Shown piece after piece: positions 9,541 to 18,820 of a stretch of DNA of 64,000 bases; the stretch's first letter is position 1, and every line of letters begins with the position of its first letter. Below the pieces are notes generated by a model. That model saw only the letters and a program-made list of their open reading frames with translations, had not been told where the DNA came from and ran no database searches. Source of the DNA: Dromaius novaehollandiae (taxonomy: Eukaryota; Chordata; Aves; Casuariiformes; Dromaiidae); the NCBI RefSeq assembly GCF_036370855.1, contig NC_088112.1, positions 496,001 through 560,000 of the forward strand. The letters run 5' to 3'. Both the position numbers and the translations under genes were made by a program.

Positions 9541-10275
9541 CAGCGTTGGTCAAATCTGACTGCAGCAATCAAACATAGAAGAAGTGAGAATCGTCGAGGC
9601 AAACGTGAATTGAAAAAACTAGGTTCAGATTGCGCTGATGATGTAGAATTATGGGGGCCTGCGGAAAGGTTTTTCGCCGCAGCTTTAGCTCCTAACGTTG
9701 CAGTTGCGCATGCCATGTCTAATCTAAATAAACTTGCTTCTTGGGCTGTTAGGCAATCAAATGTTACTACACAAATTCTCTCTGAAATGTCACAGGATAT
9801 GGATAGCCTGAGACATGCAGTGTTGCAAAATAGAGCAGCTATAGACTTTCTGCTTTTGGCACAGGGACGTGGGTGTGAGGATTTTGAAGGAATGTGTTGT
9901 TTTAATCTTTCTGATCATGGACAGTCAATCCATGAGCAATTGAAATGGCTAAAGGACCACACCCAGAGAATCACCGTACAGTATAATTGGTTTGATGATC
10001 TGTTTAGAAAGATGTTTGGCAATGTGAGTACCTGGATTTTGAGCTTGATCAAAGAAGGGCTACGTATTCTATTCATAATTGTATTAATTTTAATTGTTGT
10101 AAGAGTGATTTTTGGCTGCTTAACACAAAAGCTTGAACAATTAACTAAAAAGGTCTTTCTCGCACAAAATAAAAACGGGGGAATTGTGGAAGACTGGCTT
10201 GAGGGCAGAGGTCATGTGAAGATTGAACAAATAAAGGAAGCAGAACTAAGTGCATATCGCACACAGTTGATGTGA
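9541..10275 (+). pseudogene. env: ERV1 env remnant: transmembrane subunit, alpharetrovirus type
   Basis: About 20 codons of the surface-subunit end lead to a furin-like RGKR (9595-9606), then a nearly complete transmembrane subunit. Visible parts: a hydrophobic segment resembling an internal fusion peptide (FFAAALAP), a conserved LQNRAAIDFLLLAQGRG block with a CX6CC motif (CEDFEGMCC, about 9877-9903), a membrane anchor (ILFIIVLILIVVRVIF, about 10066-10113) and a cytoplasmic tail whose stop lies 91 bases inside the 3' LTR. The conserved block resembles the avian leukosis/sarcoma group more than mammalian betaretroviruses. Most of the surface subunit is deleted and no complete start remains, so no functional envelope can be made from this copy. 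Confidence 0.88.
10171..10182 (+). other. ERV1 polypurine tract
   Basis: AAAAACGGGGGA two bases before the 3' LTR, the expected plus-strand primer site. Confidence 0.8.
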
Positions 10276-10569
10276 GCCAAGTCCCGTATGAGAGTAAAAA
10301 CAGCTAGAGCCAAGGACACATTGTCCTTGGCTCCAAGGTGTTATCAATGATTAGTCCTGGGAACTTGCGGGTGATGTAATGCAGAAGTTGCTGGGTAAAC
10401 CAAGTTGCTGTTACCAATAAGGAGCTCAGCTTTTGCAATATGTATGAGCCTGATTAGTCCTATACTATATAAAGAAAGACCACGCCTAATAAAGTTGAAG
10501 TACACTGATCACTCATATTGAGCGTCTGGGTCTTCCCTCCGTCGGCTCCTCCCGTGCAAGTTTCCAACA
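10185..10569 (+). repeat. ERV1 3' LTR
   Basis: 385 bp, 384/385 identical to the 5' LTR. TATA box at 10466, AATAAA at 10488-10493. The env stop codon lies in U3 at 10273-10275. Confidence 0.96.
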
Positions 10570-10575
10570 AGTCAG
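10570..10575 (+). repeat. ERV1 target-site duplication, right
   Basis: AGTCAG, pairing with 5604-5609. Confidence 0.93.
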
Positions 10576-13500
10576 AGGAGAAGGATGTGAACACACCTTT
10601 GCATGATGAGCCTTTTCAGAAGATTTAGAGGTTAGGGCTGACATTTTCAGTTTGTTTCCAACATTCCTCAACACCAGTGTCTTTATTCCTTTCTTCCAAG
10701 CCCTTGGTTAAATCTAAATTGCAAAGCCAGAGCATACCCCTCTCATGGAGGTGTGCATTGCTGCTGGAGATGGAGGTAGCTAAGCATAGATTCATTTTTA
10801 CTTGCTTCTGTGTTGTGTCCCTCGGTGTTCCCTGGCTCTAGCTGCTTTAGAAAATCCAAGGTTTCCCCATTCATTTCTGAATTATGAAGAGAAAATGAAT
10901 CTTCCCATGTGATCAAACTGCTTCTAACCCTCCAAGTGTTTGATAAAGAAGGACAGAACAACACTGACAGATGGTGAATGCTCTCCTACACCTGGAGAAA
11001 GATGTGCTTCTGTTCAAGAGCGAAGATTGTTACCAGAGCCAAGTATTTAAACTGTTAAATTTAGTTATGCCTGAATGTCACATTGTGAAGGTGGCATTCT
11101 ACTTTCTCTCTGTTGGAAGACTGATGCTGGCAGGCTGTGATTGCAGACAGCTTGACTGAAACTTATGTTGTGCTGAAAGTTGAACTGGAGTACACAGAAA
11201 TGTTTTGTCATCTTGAGTTTTCCCTTCTGAAATAGCAGACCGTGCTGAATAAGAATACATTTTTCTAGGAATAGATTTGTGTTTACCATCAACCCTCCAA
11301 TTTTTTCTGCTTGACTTTAGTAGTATATTGACAGCAACTATTCCCTGTGTTCAGTGAAAGGTGCAGTTAAGACTGTCAGTTCTGTTGTAAGGAGTTTTGG
11401 TGCACCTGACACAAAAGGGAGGTTGTCTAGTAGTGATGGTACCAGCTGAGTTTGGGAGCAAAAGAGGGGAAAAGACATGATTTTGTTGGAGAAAGACTGA
11501 GGAATCCTTATAGTATTTCCTAGTCCCTTTGAAAGCAACTAGAAAAAACCTTAGAAACTACTTTCAGTCTCTGTTCCTGAAGTAGAACTCTTTGCAAGAC
11601 TCCATTTTTTTTTATCAATTGACAAAATATTTCAACTGACTATTGCCTTCTGCCTAGTGAGGAAGTGTGCAGCTGAGACTTATTGAAAGACCTCATTCCT
11701 GAGCACTGCTTTAGCAGTACATTACTTAAGTGGGTGCCTGTGAGTTGCTTTTCTGTCTTTTCTTTCCTGTCCTGCGTGGACTTTTCTGTTTCTGGAGCTT
11801 ACAGAAGGTAGTAATTTACATGTTTGCTTATGATCTTAGATGGCTTAGTAATCTTTCGTCTCTTGCTTTCCTTGAGGAAGGAGGCAAGCTTTATGTCTAG
11901 ACTGGGATTATGTGTTGTTGCTACTAATGCCCAGGTAACCTTGGGTGCTCAAAGGGGGCGTTACTGGAAGGCCTATGAGAAAGGCCGAAGACGCTTGTTG
12001 TGGGAGAAGTAGGTGTGTGTGAGTGGTCTGTTGCCTGCGCGAGGTGTGCGGGGGTGTTGGTGAGATGCCACAGCAGTGGCAGTAGCTGCCGCTGGAGAGA
12101 CCTTCCCGTGTTTCTGTCAGAGATGATTCATGAGGTGCTTGGAGGGAAGAACTCTGGGACCTGAAATGTAATGTTGGGAGTGTGGGTCCTGTGCAGGGCA
12201 GTCAGTCTCTAAGAGACTTCTCTGTGGCTGCCAAATCCTATTCTGCCTCTTCTTTTCTCAGCATTGAGCCACATGGGGTGGACTGTGGCCAGACTCGAGC
12301 AAGGAAGAGAAAATGAGGAGTTACACATTATTCAGGTAGTTAATATGCCTTATTGTTCTTATGTGTCATGTACCTTGGAAAACTCTGGTTCTTCTACTAA
12401 ATCCTTGTTACTGAAGTTGTGTGGATTTTCATCCATTCTTTTCTCTTGGTGACTGTCTGTGTGGCCTGAGGAGGTGTTGTGGGGGCTAGCCCTAGGCATG
12501 ATGTTACCTATGCTGAGTGAATAGGAGAGGATACACTATGTCTAGTGTCAGCAGGAGGGATCCTCCATCAGCAGAGTGACCTGGACTCCAGGCATTGTTT
12601 TCTGGTGGTACGCCTCTACATGTGGGCAGCAGAGAGAGCATTTCAGCTAAAAGTTTAAAATTTTTTGGTCGAGAAAGTCTAAATCAGCCAGAGTATGCTA
12701 ACAGAGCTTCTGTCAGGAGCTATAGAATGAAACAAACTCTTTCTGGAAAGAAAGTCAACAAATAAACAGGGAAGAAAAAAGCTTCATGGCTAGTTGTTGG
12801 CTGAAGTAGCATTGTAAGGCTTTTGTTCAAGGGCAAATGTTTGTTTAAAGTGTTTTAGAGAGCCTTTAGCATGCCAGTGACTTTCTTAGGTGTAGACTTA
12901 ACTCTGTTCTCATAGGGGTGACCTTTGTAGTGCCTGGCTGTTGTAGTAATGGGAGATGATAAATTCCTTGTGCACTCTTAGGTGCCCTTTAGTTAACTTA
13001 ATGTGAAATTTAGTCAGGATTCTTAAATAATTTCTTTGTAACTGTTCTTCAGGGTTTTTTGTTTGTTTTTTAGTGATAGCAGAGCGTTCAAACAAAGTAA
13101 GTGAATTGTACCTTTTCTAGACGAGCCCAGTTTTATTGTTTATATTATATTTATTTGTGCAAAGCTTGTTTTGTGGTGCAAAACAATAAGCTCTGTTTGT
13201 AAGCTGGTAGCAACATCTGTTCTTGCAAAATGACTAATGTGGGCAAGTGTGGAGTCTCAAAATTAACTCTCTAGCAGCTGACCTGTTTCAGTTCACATGA
13301 ACTTTCACATGATATTCGAAAGGCCTGTTTCTTGGAGTTCAGACTTTCTACTCAGCCAGTCAGTATTAGGAAGTTGTCTGCATTATCATCCCTAAACTGA
13401 CAACCCCGTACACTTAATTGTCCTTGGAAGCTGACGTGTTTTTTCTCTTAACATTTTCCCATCTTTCAGCACAGATACCAAAGGTGGTGAGACTTGAGGC

Positions 13501-13970
13501 CCCCAGTGGTTTCAGAGTAATGATCTGGTCAGATACAAAGTCTCTTATTACCATACTGGACTGAATGTCTTTAAAGCACAATGAGTGTGGGGTGGGATAC
13601 CAAAAGTGACAGTTGTAGGTCTCCCCGCTGCAAAGGGGGATCTTTGATGTCTTTGATTTTTGGAGGAAAAAAGATGTCTATATGGACAGCCTCACTGCCT
13701 GTGTATTTGCTTGGTCTTCAGAATGTGTGGTTTTAATGATATCTCCTTTCCAAATGGAGGTAGTCACCCTCCTGACTAGCTTCTAAAACAAAAGGAAACA
13801 TCTTTAAGACTTCCATTTGTGATCCAATGTGCTGGTCTTTAGTTTGAGTGAGCTAACTGTGCTTGGGTGCAAATATGGTTGCAAGTGTTCTTTTTTTCCT
13901 TTGCAGGATAACACCTAGCTTGCAGTATTCCTCCCCAGTAGATCACCAAGTGCTTTACAGAGGCGATTAT
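10576..13970. other. Stretch without a recognised gene
   Basis: About 3.4 kb of AT-richer, apparently single-copy DNA between ERV1 and the right inverted-repeat arm. I found no repeat family and no conserved protein. One splice-flanked 74-bp segment (12262-12335) is listed separately as a weak exon candidate. The last bases before 13971 are unrelated to the sequence at the matching left-arm edge. Confidence 0.55.
12262..12335 (+). other. Weak exon candidate
   Basis: A pyrimidine-rich acceptor (TCTTTTCTCAG) precedes and CAG|GTAGTT follows. One frame is open across all 74 bases (it reads LSHMGWTVARLEQGRENEEL, then HIIQ). I do not recognise the peptide; similarity to KRAB-type LEQG segments is only suggestive. 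It could equally be chance. Confidence 0.2.
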
Positions 13971-14455
13971 ACCTTCCTGACACAGGTGATCATGTTGTTG
14001 AGGATAGGAGGTGCTCTGCTGGATCTGGTATGCACAAAGAAAGAAGAATTGGTTGGGAATGCAAAGGTCAAGGGCAGCCTTGGAAGTAGTAACCAAGAGA
14101 TGGTGACATTCATGGTCCTGGGAGGAAGGCACAAGGCAAGAAGCAGGGCCACAACCCTAGACTTCAGGAGAGCAGACTTGGGCCTGTTCAGGGATCCGCT
14201 TGTAAAAATCCCATGTGAGATAAAAGGAAAAGTAGGTGGGTCCTTTGGACAAGGTGGGTCCATTGCTGAATGGGACAGGGGATCTGGTGACAAAGCACAC
14301 AGAAAAGGTCAAGGTTCTCAATGCTCTCTTTGCATTGGTCTTTGCTGGTGAGATTTGCCCACAGGCCTGCCAGGCCCCTGAGACCTGTGGGAAAGTCTGG
14401 AGCAAGAGAGATTTACCCTCAGTGAGGAGGATCAGGTTAGGGAACATTTAAACAA
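13971..14455 (+). mobile_element. CR1 LINE fragment, truncated by the duplication edge
   Basis: The copy of the 2200-2685 CR1 segment, now on the + strand, showing GGALLDLV and TLDFRRADLGLFR. It begins abruptly at 13971, whereas its counterpart continues in the left arm. Confidence 0.88.
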
Positions 14456-16655
14456 GTATGAGTGCTGAGAGAGCAGTATTTCTGCTTTTAAAGGGTTTTA
14501 TGATTATCATTATTTTTCAGCTTTCAGAATAATTGGCAGCAACGTTCTCCAATTTATATCACTCTAGAGTGTCTCCTAATGAACTGTTTCTCCTTGTTCT
14601 GGGATGCGTCCCAAGCATGCTTTTCCCCTGCTTCCCTCTCATTTGCTTTTCCAAGGGTGAGCTTTTGTCTGCAGCAGTGTTTGCTGAGAGAGGAGGAGGA
14701 GGCCACGGCAGATGCTTGTTGCAGGCTAGGGGTTTGCTTGCTGGAAGCTCTTAGGCCAAGTGAAGGCCTTGTGGAGAGAGGCTGTTTTGAGGTGGGCAGG
14801 TTGGGAGTTGGGACGCTGTCACGAGTCACAAAAAAAGAGTGGTCATAAGGCAAAAGCTGTAGCACTGTCCCCAACATCAGTGAGCCCCAGCCAAGCTGAC
14901 CCATCGAAGGAGCTTGGGGCCTGGGATACCAAAGCTTTGCTGTCTTCCAAGCTGTTCAAAGGAGCTCTCTCCTACACCAGCACTAGGTGGCAGGTTGGAC
15001 AAAGGACCACTTCTCTTGCTTTTCTTACAAAGCAAAGGACCCCCATTGCTCCACTCATTGCCACCTTCACTTTCAGGACTGCACAGACACTGCCACATCA
15101 GGGCCTCAGGGGGCACGAGTCGCCAAAAAAAGAGTGGTCACAATGCAAAAGCTGTAGCATTCTCCCCAGAATCAAACAGGAACCTAGGGGAGAAGCACTG
15201 TCCCAAGGTGACACTGAAAAGCCCACAAACCAAATGACATCCAGAGATGAGAAATGGCTTTCTCCAGGTTCAGCCAGAAGGAAAGCTGGGCAAAATTTAT
15301 GGGAAATGGGAAAAATTGCCCAGATTTGCTACCTGGCCTGGCCCATGGCTTTGGAGCCTGGCAGGGACCAGGCCTCTGGATGATGTGGCTTAAGGGCATG
15401 TTTGCTGTTTTCTGGTATATCATCTCTATCTTAGACTGAGAAACTTTGCTGAGGACTTTTAAAAACAAAGATCCTGCTTTGGTGCCTAAAGGAGGAAGGT
15501 TCTGTCCTGCCCCATATTGTCCTACAACCTACTTCTACAAAAAGAGCGACCCACAGGAGAAACCAGTTTTGAGGCTCACCAAAGCATTTCAGCACATGGC
15601 CACGCTTTGGGCTGTTTCATCCCACATGACTTTGATCCCGTCTTTGAAAAATGCCAACCCCCAAACCAACCTCCAAACCCCAGCTTCCCTCACAGATCTG
15701 CCCAGTGCAGAGACTCATTGGTGCAGGGGTGCAGTAGTTACTTCTCCAGGGCCCCATCTGAGATATTTCACTGCCTTTGGGACCATCTCGGGACTTTCCT
15801 AAAGGATTGAACAGAAATTTCTGGAAAATAAGTCTCTTCCTGGCTGTATCATCTCCATGGCAGTGACCTACTGAGCCCCTGATGACACGAGCTGAAGCCA
15901 CAGTGATGTACTGCATTACAGGGACATCTCCCCAGTGCCATGGCAGAGCCCTCACTCCCCTATGAGGCCTGGGAGCTGCTGGGCACTGCTCATGTGCTCC
16001 CCCTCCCACCCCCCCCCCCGCTGCCCCTTGAATCCACTCCATGGCAAAGAGGGGGACAGAAGCTGTGTTGGGGCCCCTCACCAACAGGCAGAGGAGCAGG
16101 AGCACATAGGAGAGGAGTTTTGGGTGACGAGATGGGAAGAGTGTCCTTTTTTCCCAGATGGACAGGCAAGCAGAGGACAGGGGTCAAGCGAGATGGAAGG
16201 TTGCTGGAATGAGGCCACCAGCCCAGATCACAGTTCCTTGTTCCCAGGGCTTCTGTGGCTGTCTCTCGAGGCTAAGGGCTTCGGGAGCTCCTTCCTGAGA
16301 TGTTGCCCAGAGACTGTTAACTGCAAAAAGAGCTGTGGATCCCAGGCTGTGGAGGTGGCTGGAGAGGGCTGGGGGCTGCCTGAGGGTGCCGCCCAGCTCA
16401 GGGCACCGCCCAGCTCAGGGCACAATGTGACAGGCATCCTGGGTTCTGGGGCTGGGGCTGCCCTGAGCCTCACGGCTCCTGTGGGGCCGGCTCCACGCCC
16501 TCGTGTTGGGGGGGAAGGAGGAGCAATCCGTGGCCAGGTTTCCCTGGGACTGGGTCCCCCTTTGGGATCTGGCTCTGGGAGGAAAGGGGTCCTGCGTCCT
16601 GGAGGCTGCAGTGTCCTGCAGCTCCTGTGGTGCTCTCGAGAGCCTACTGGAAATG
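13971..16655 (-). repeat. Right arm of the long inverted repeat
   Basis: Reverse complement of 1-2685 with only two substitutions noted (15579 and 15770 here). The inner edge is sharp: homology stops at 13971 in mid-CR1. The outer edge cannot be placed, because the partner runs off the window at base 1 while this side continues. The arm ends about 380 bp before the first HU/CCDC81-like exon. Confidence 0.97.
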
Positions 16656-17034
16656 CCTGTGTTGGAAATGGATCGTCCACCTTGTAATAAATCCAAATTG
16701 TCTGCTTGTTTGGGAGAACCTCTGGTCCTCCCCGTGGATCCTCTTGGGCCTCCAGCTTGCCACAGTGTGTGTTGGGCTCAGAGATGCTGTCCTCAGGTGG
16801 CCACAGCCCTTGTCCCAAACCCTTTCCATGTGCCTTGTTCCACTCAGGACCTCCCCCGGCCTAAGAGTAAGGACAGCAGTCCGAAACTGGGGCAAAGCCC
16901 AGCTCTGCAGCCATGGCAGTGGCTTTTGGGAGGGTTTGCAGGCACCTGCATCTCTCCCTCCCAGGACTAGGAGCTTGCTGAGAGGTTGTGAGCTGGCTGC
17001 TCTGGGGCTAACATGTCCTTCCCTTGCTTTGCAG
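16656..17034. other. Stretch between the right arm and the HU exons
   Basis: No feature recognised. It may be intron or upstream sequence of the CCDC81-like fragment, but no first exon could be identified. Confidence 0.4.
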
Positions 17035-17096
17035 ATACTGTCGCTGTTTGGGATGTTGTGTCGGATTACATCATGAAGCAGCTGATGCTGGACAAG
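17035..17096 (+). CDS. HU/CCDC81-like exon, first recognised
   Basis: A 62-bp exon after CTTTGCAG and before GTGGGC. It reads TVAVWDVVSDYIMKQLMLDK, a pattern of the N-terminal helices of the HU-like domain in CCDC81 proteins. It starts with two bases completing a codon from an earlier, unidentified exon and ends in phase 0, which matches the next exon at 17640. CCDC81 is a centrosome-linked protein with two HU-type domains, and related genes are multiplied in birds. No stop or frameshift is present. It could be an active paralogue or an unprocessed pseudogene. Confidence 0.7.
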
Positions 17097-17261
17097 GTGG
17101 GCTGGTGTCTCAGACCCCCACACCCAGGGGGCTCTAGTCCTCCTGAGAGCCCTGGGCCCCGGGAAGCAAGCCTTTCCCCAGTGCCACAGCAGCACACTGC
17201 GACTGGCCAGTGTGCCACAGAGCAGCTTCTCGGGCAGCCAGGAGAAACCTGTCCAGTCCAG

Positions 17262-17317
17262 ATCTTGTCTGAGAAAGCGTTTGACACACATCTTGTCTGA
17301 GAAAGCATTTGACACAT
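17262..17317 (+). repeat. 28-bp tandem duplication in the HU intron
   Basis: Two adjacent near-identical copies beginning ATCTTGTCTGAGAAAGC. Confidence 0.85.
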
Positions 17318-17639
17318 CCCAGGGTTTTTCTGTTCCCCGTGGCCAGAGTGGAAAGAACAAGCAGACAGCTCGGGGAGTTCTCCTGGGTCTGTGGCAAGGC
17401 TGGCGGAAAGCCCGGGGATCATCTTAGCCAAGGGATGTTAGCAGTTCTTTCGAGGAGGGTGTGGACGAACTCTGGAGAATGTGTGGCTCTTCTCCAAAGC
17501 TTTCCAAGTGCCCCTTCTTGCCCCGTCGTGCCTCAGAAATGGGGAGGGCACAGAGCAGTGGCCCCACGCTCGGACAGTCATCACTTTTTCCACCTCCAAA
17601 AGACTTATGCATGGGCCTTTTTGTCTCTGCCGTGTGCAG

Positions 17640-17796
17640 GCTGTCCTGAGAGCAGGGCTCGGCACCTTCTGCGTGGTCCAAGAGCAATTGCAGCGGCGCA
17701 GAGGCAAGGTGCTGACCATTCGAAAACTCATCTTCCACCTGGGCATGGACGTGGACTGGCTTCAGGGACTCAGGCGCCCCACAGTGACTCTCCCTG
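17640..17796 (+). CDS. HU/CCDC81-like exon, second recognised
   Basis: A 157-bp exon between TGTGCAG and GGTGAGA, reading in phase 0 from the 17035-17096 exon across a 543-bp intron. It continues the HU-type domain with AGLGTFCVVQEQL, then LTIRKLIFHLG, and ends near PTVTLPG, the order seen in CCDC81 (a glycine-led strand, then a VVQ/EQ strand and an arm). Splice sites and frame are clean. I did not find the following exon between 17.8 and 18.8 kb, so the gene is either split by longer introns or truncated. The symbol is left empty because the family has many avian paralogues. Confidence 0.72.
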
Positions 17797-18820
17797 GTGA
17801 GAAGGTGGTGGCCACCCTCCTCTTCCCCTTCCCATGCACAGGGGTGGCTGCTCCCTGCTCTTTGGAAGGGGCTGGGAGAAGCAGCGACTTCCCTCCAGAG
17901 GTGGGTGGACAGCTTTGGCTCCCCCAAAACAAATCTCTGCCCAAAGAGTTCTGTCGAGAAACAACCTCTCCTGTATTATTTTTTGCAACTATTGCATGCA
18001 GTTGGGCTCTCTCAGAGCCGCCCAAACAACCGGCTCCACCCTGCCTACCTTTCTTCATGGTCCAGCAACTGAAACTTGGCCTGCTGTAGCCATGCGTGAG
18101 CAGGCCAGCATGTCCTTCTTGTAGGAACCATCCCAGCAATGCAGGTGTGAAGAGCTTCCTTTTTTTCTACTTCCAGAGGGTCTTGCTGGGAAGCACCTCC
18201 ATTCCTGAGGACACGTTCAGCCAAAGCTGATCTGTAACATGGAGGTGACCGGAGAGGAGAGGAGAAAGGCCCAGACTGGAGTGCATTGAATGAGGTGAGA
18301 CTCCTGGAGAACCGGCTTTGGGTAACCCTGTGCTCCAGAACGAGTCTGAGGCAGCTGTTTCCTTTGGCAGTGTTGCATGTATTAACACTGATAGATTATG
18401 CTGATGTGCCCCCTGGCTTAAGTCTTCTGGCTGGGTGGGAAGCATGTAGCGGCTTTTGGTGAGTCTCCCACCTGATGTTTCCTTCTGATCTCCAGGTTTT
18501 TAATGAGCAAGACCCTGTGCAAAGCAACAAAAGCAGCTGTCCCCAAATCTGAAGAGCTTGCCCAGCAAAAGAAGGGAGAAGGCAGCTCTGAGGAGCTGCG
18601 GGATGTAAGAGGTGATGTAACAGCTCACCCTGCTTTTCAGACTCTGGGTGCAAGGAAGTAGTAGGACAAGAAGTCTCCAGGGAGGAAGGTGGTGCTCTAG
18701 AGAGGGAGGGTTGGACAATACGGGGAGTCTGAAAGGGTCAGGAGGAGTCCAGACTTAGTCCATGGAAGCCCATGCATGGGATGCCTTCGCCTGTACACAG
18801 GAAGGCTGTGCGGCTTAGAT
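17797..18820. other. Stretch without a recognised gene
   Basis: Follows the HU/CCDC81-like exon. A frame at about 18497-18660 preceded by CTCCAG is open but matches no family I know. Otherwise nothing is seen. Confidence 0.4.

Larger units (their letters stand above)
5610..10569 (+). mobile_element. ERV1: young defective betaretrovirus-like provirus
   Basis: A complete LTR-to-LTR insertion. The 6-bp target duplication AGTCAG is intact at 5604-5609 and 10570-10575, both LTRs run TG...CA, and they differ at one base out of 385. The primer site matches tRNA-Lys. Order: LTR, leader, gag, dUTPase-protease, reverse transcriptase, env transmembrane subunit, LTR. The Lys primer, dUTPase joined to protease, two -1 frameshift sites and 6-bp duplication indicate a class II (betaretrovirus-like) element. 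Missing are the N-terminal capsid domain, RNase H, integrase and nearly all of the surface subunit, so the copy cannot act alone. Near-identical LTRs imply recent insertion, probably helped by proteins from another copy. Confidence 0.96.
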
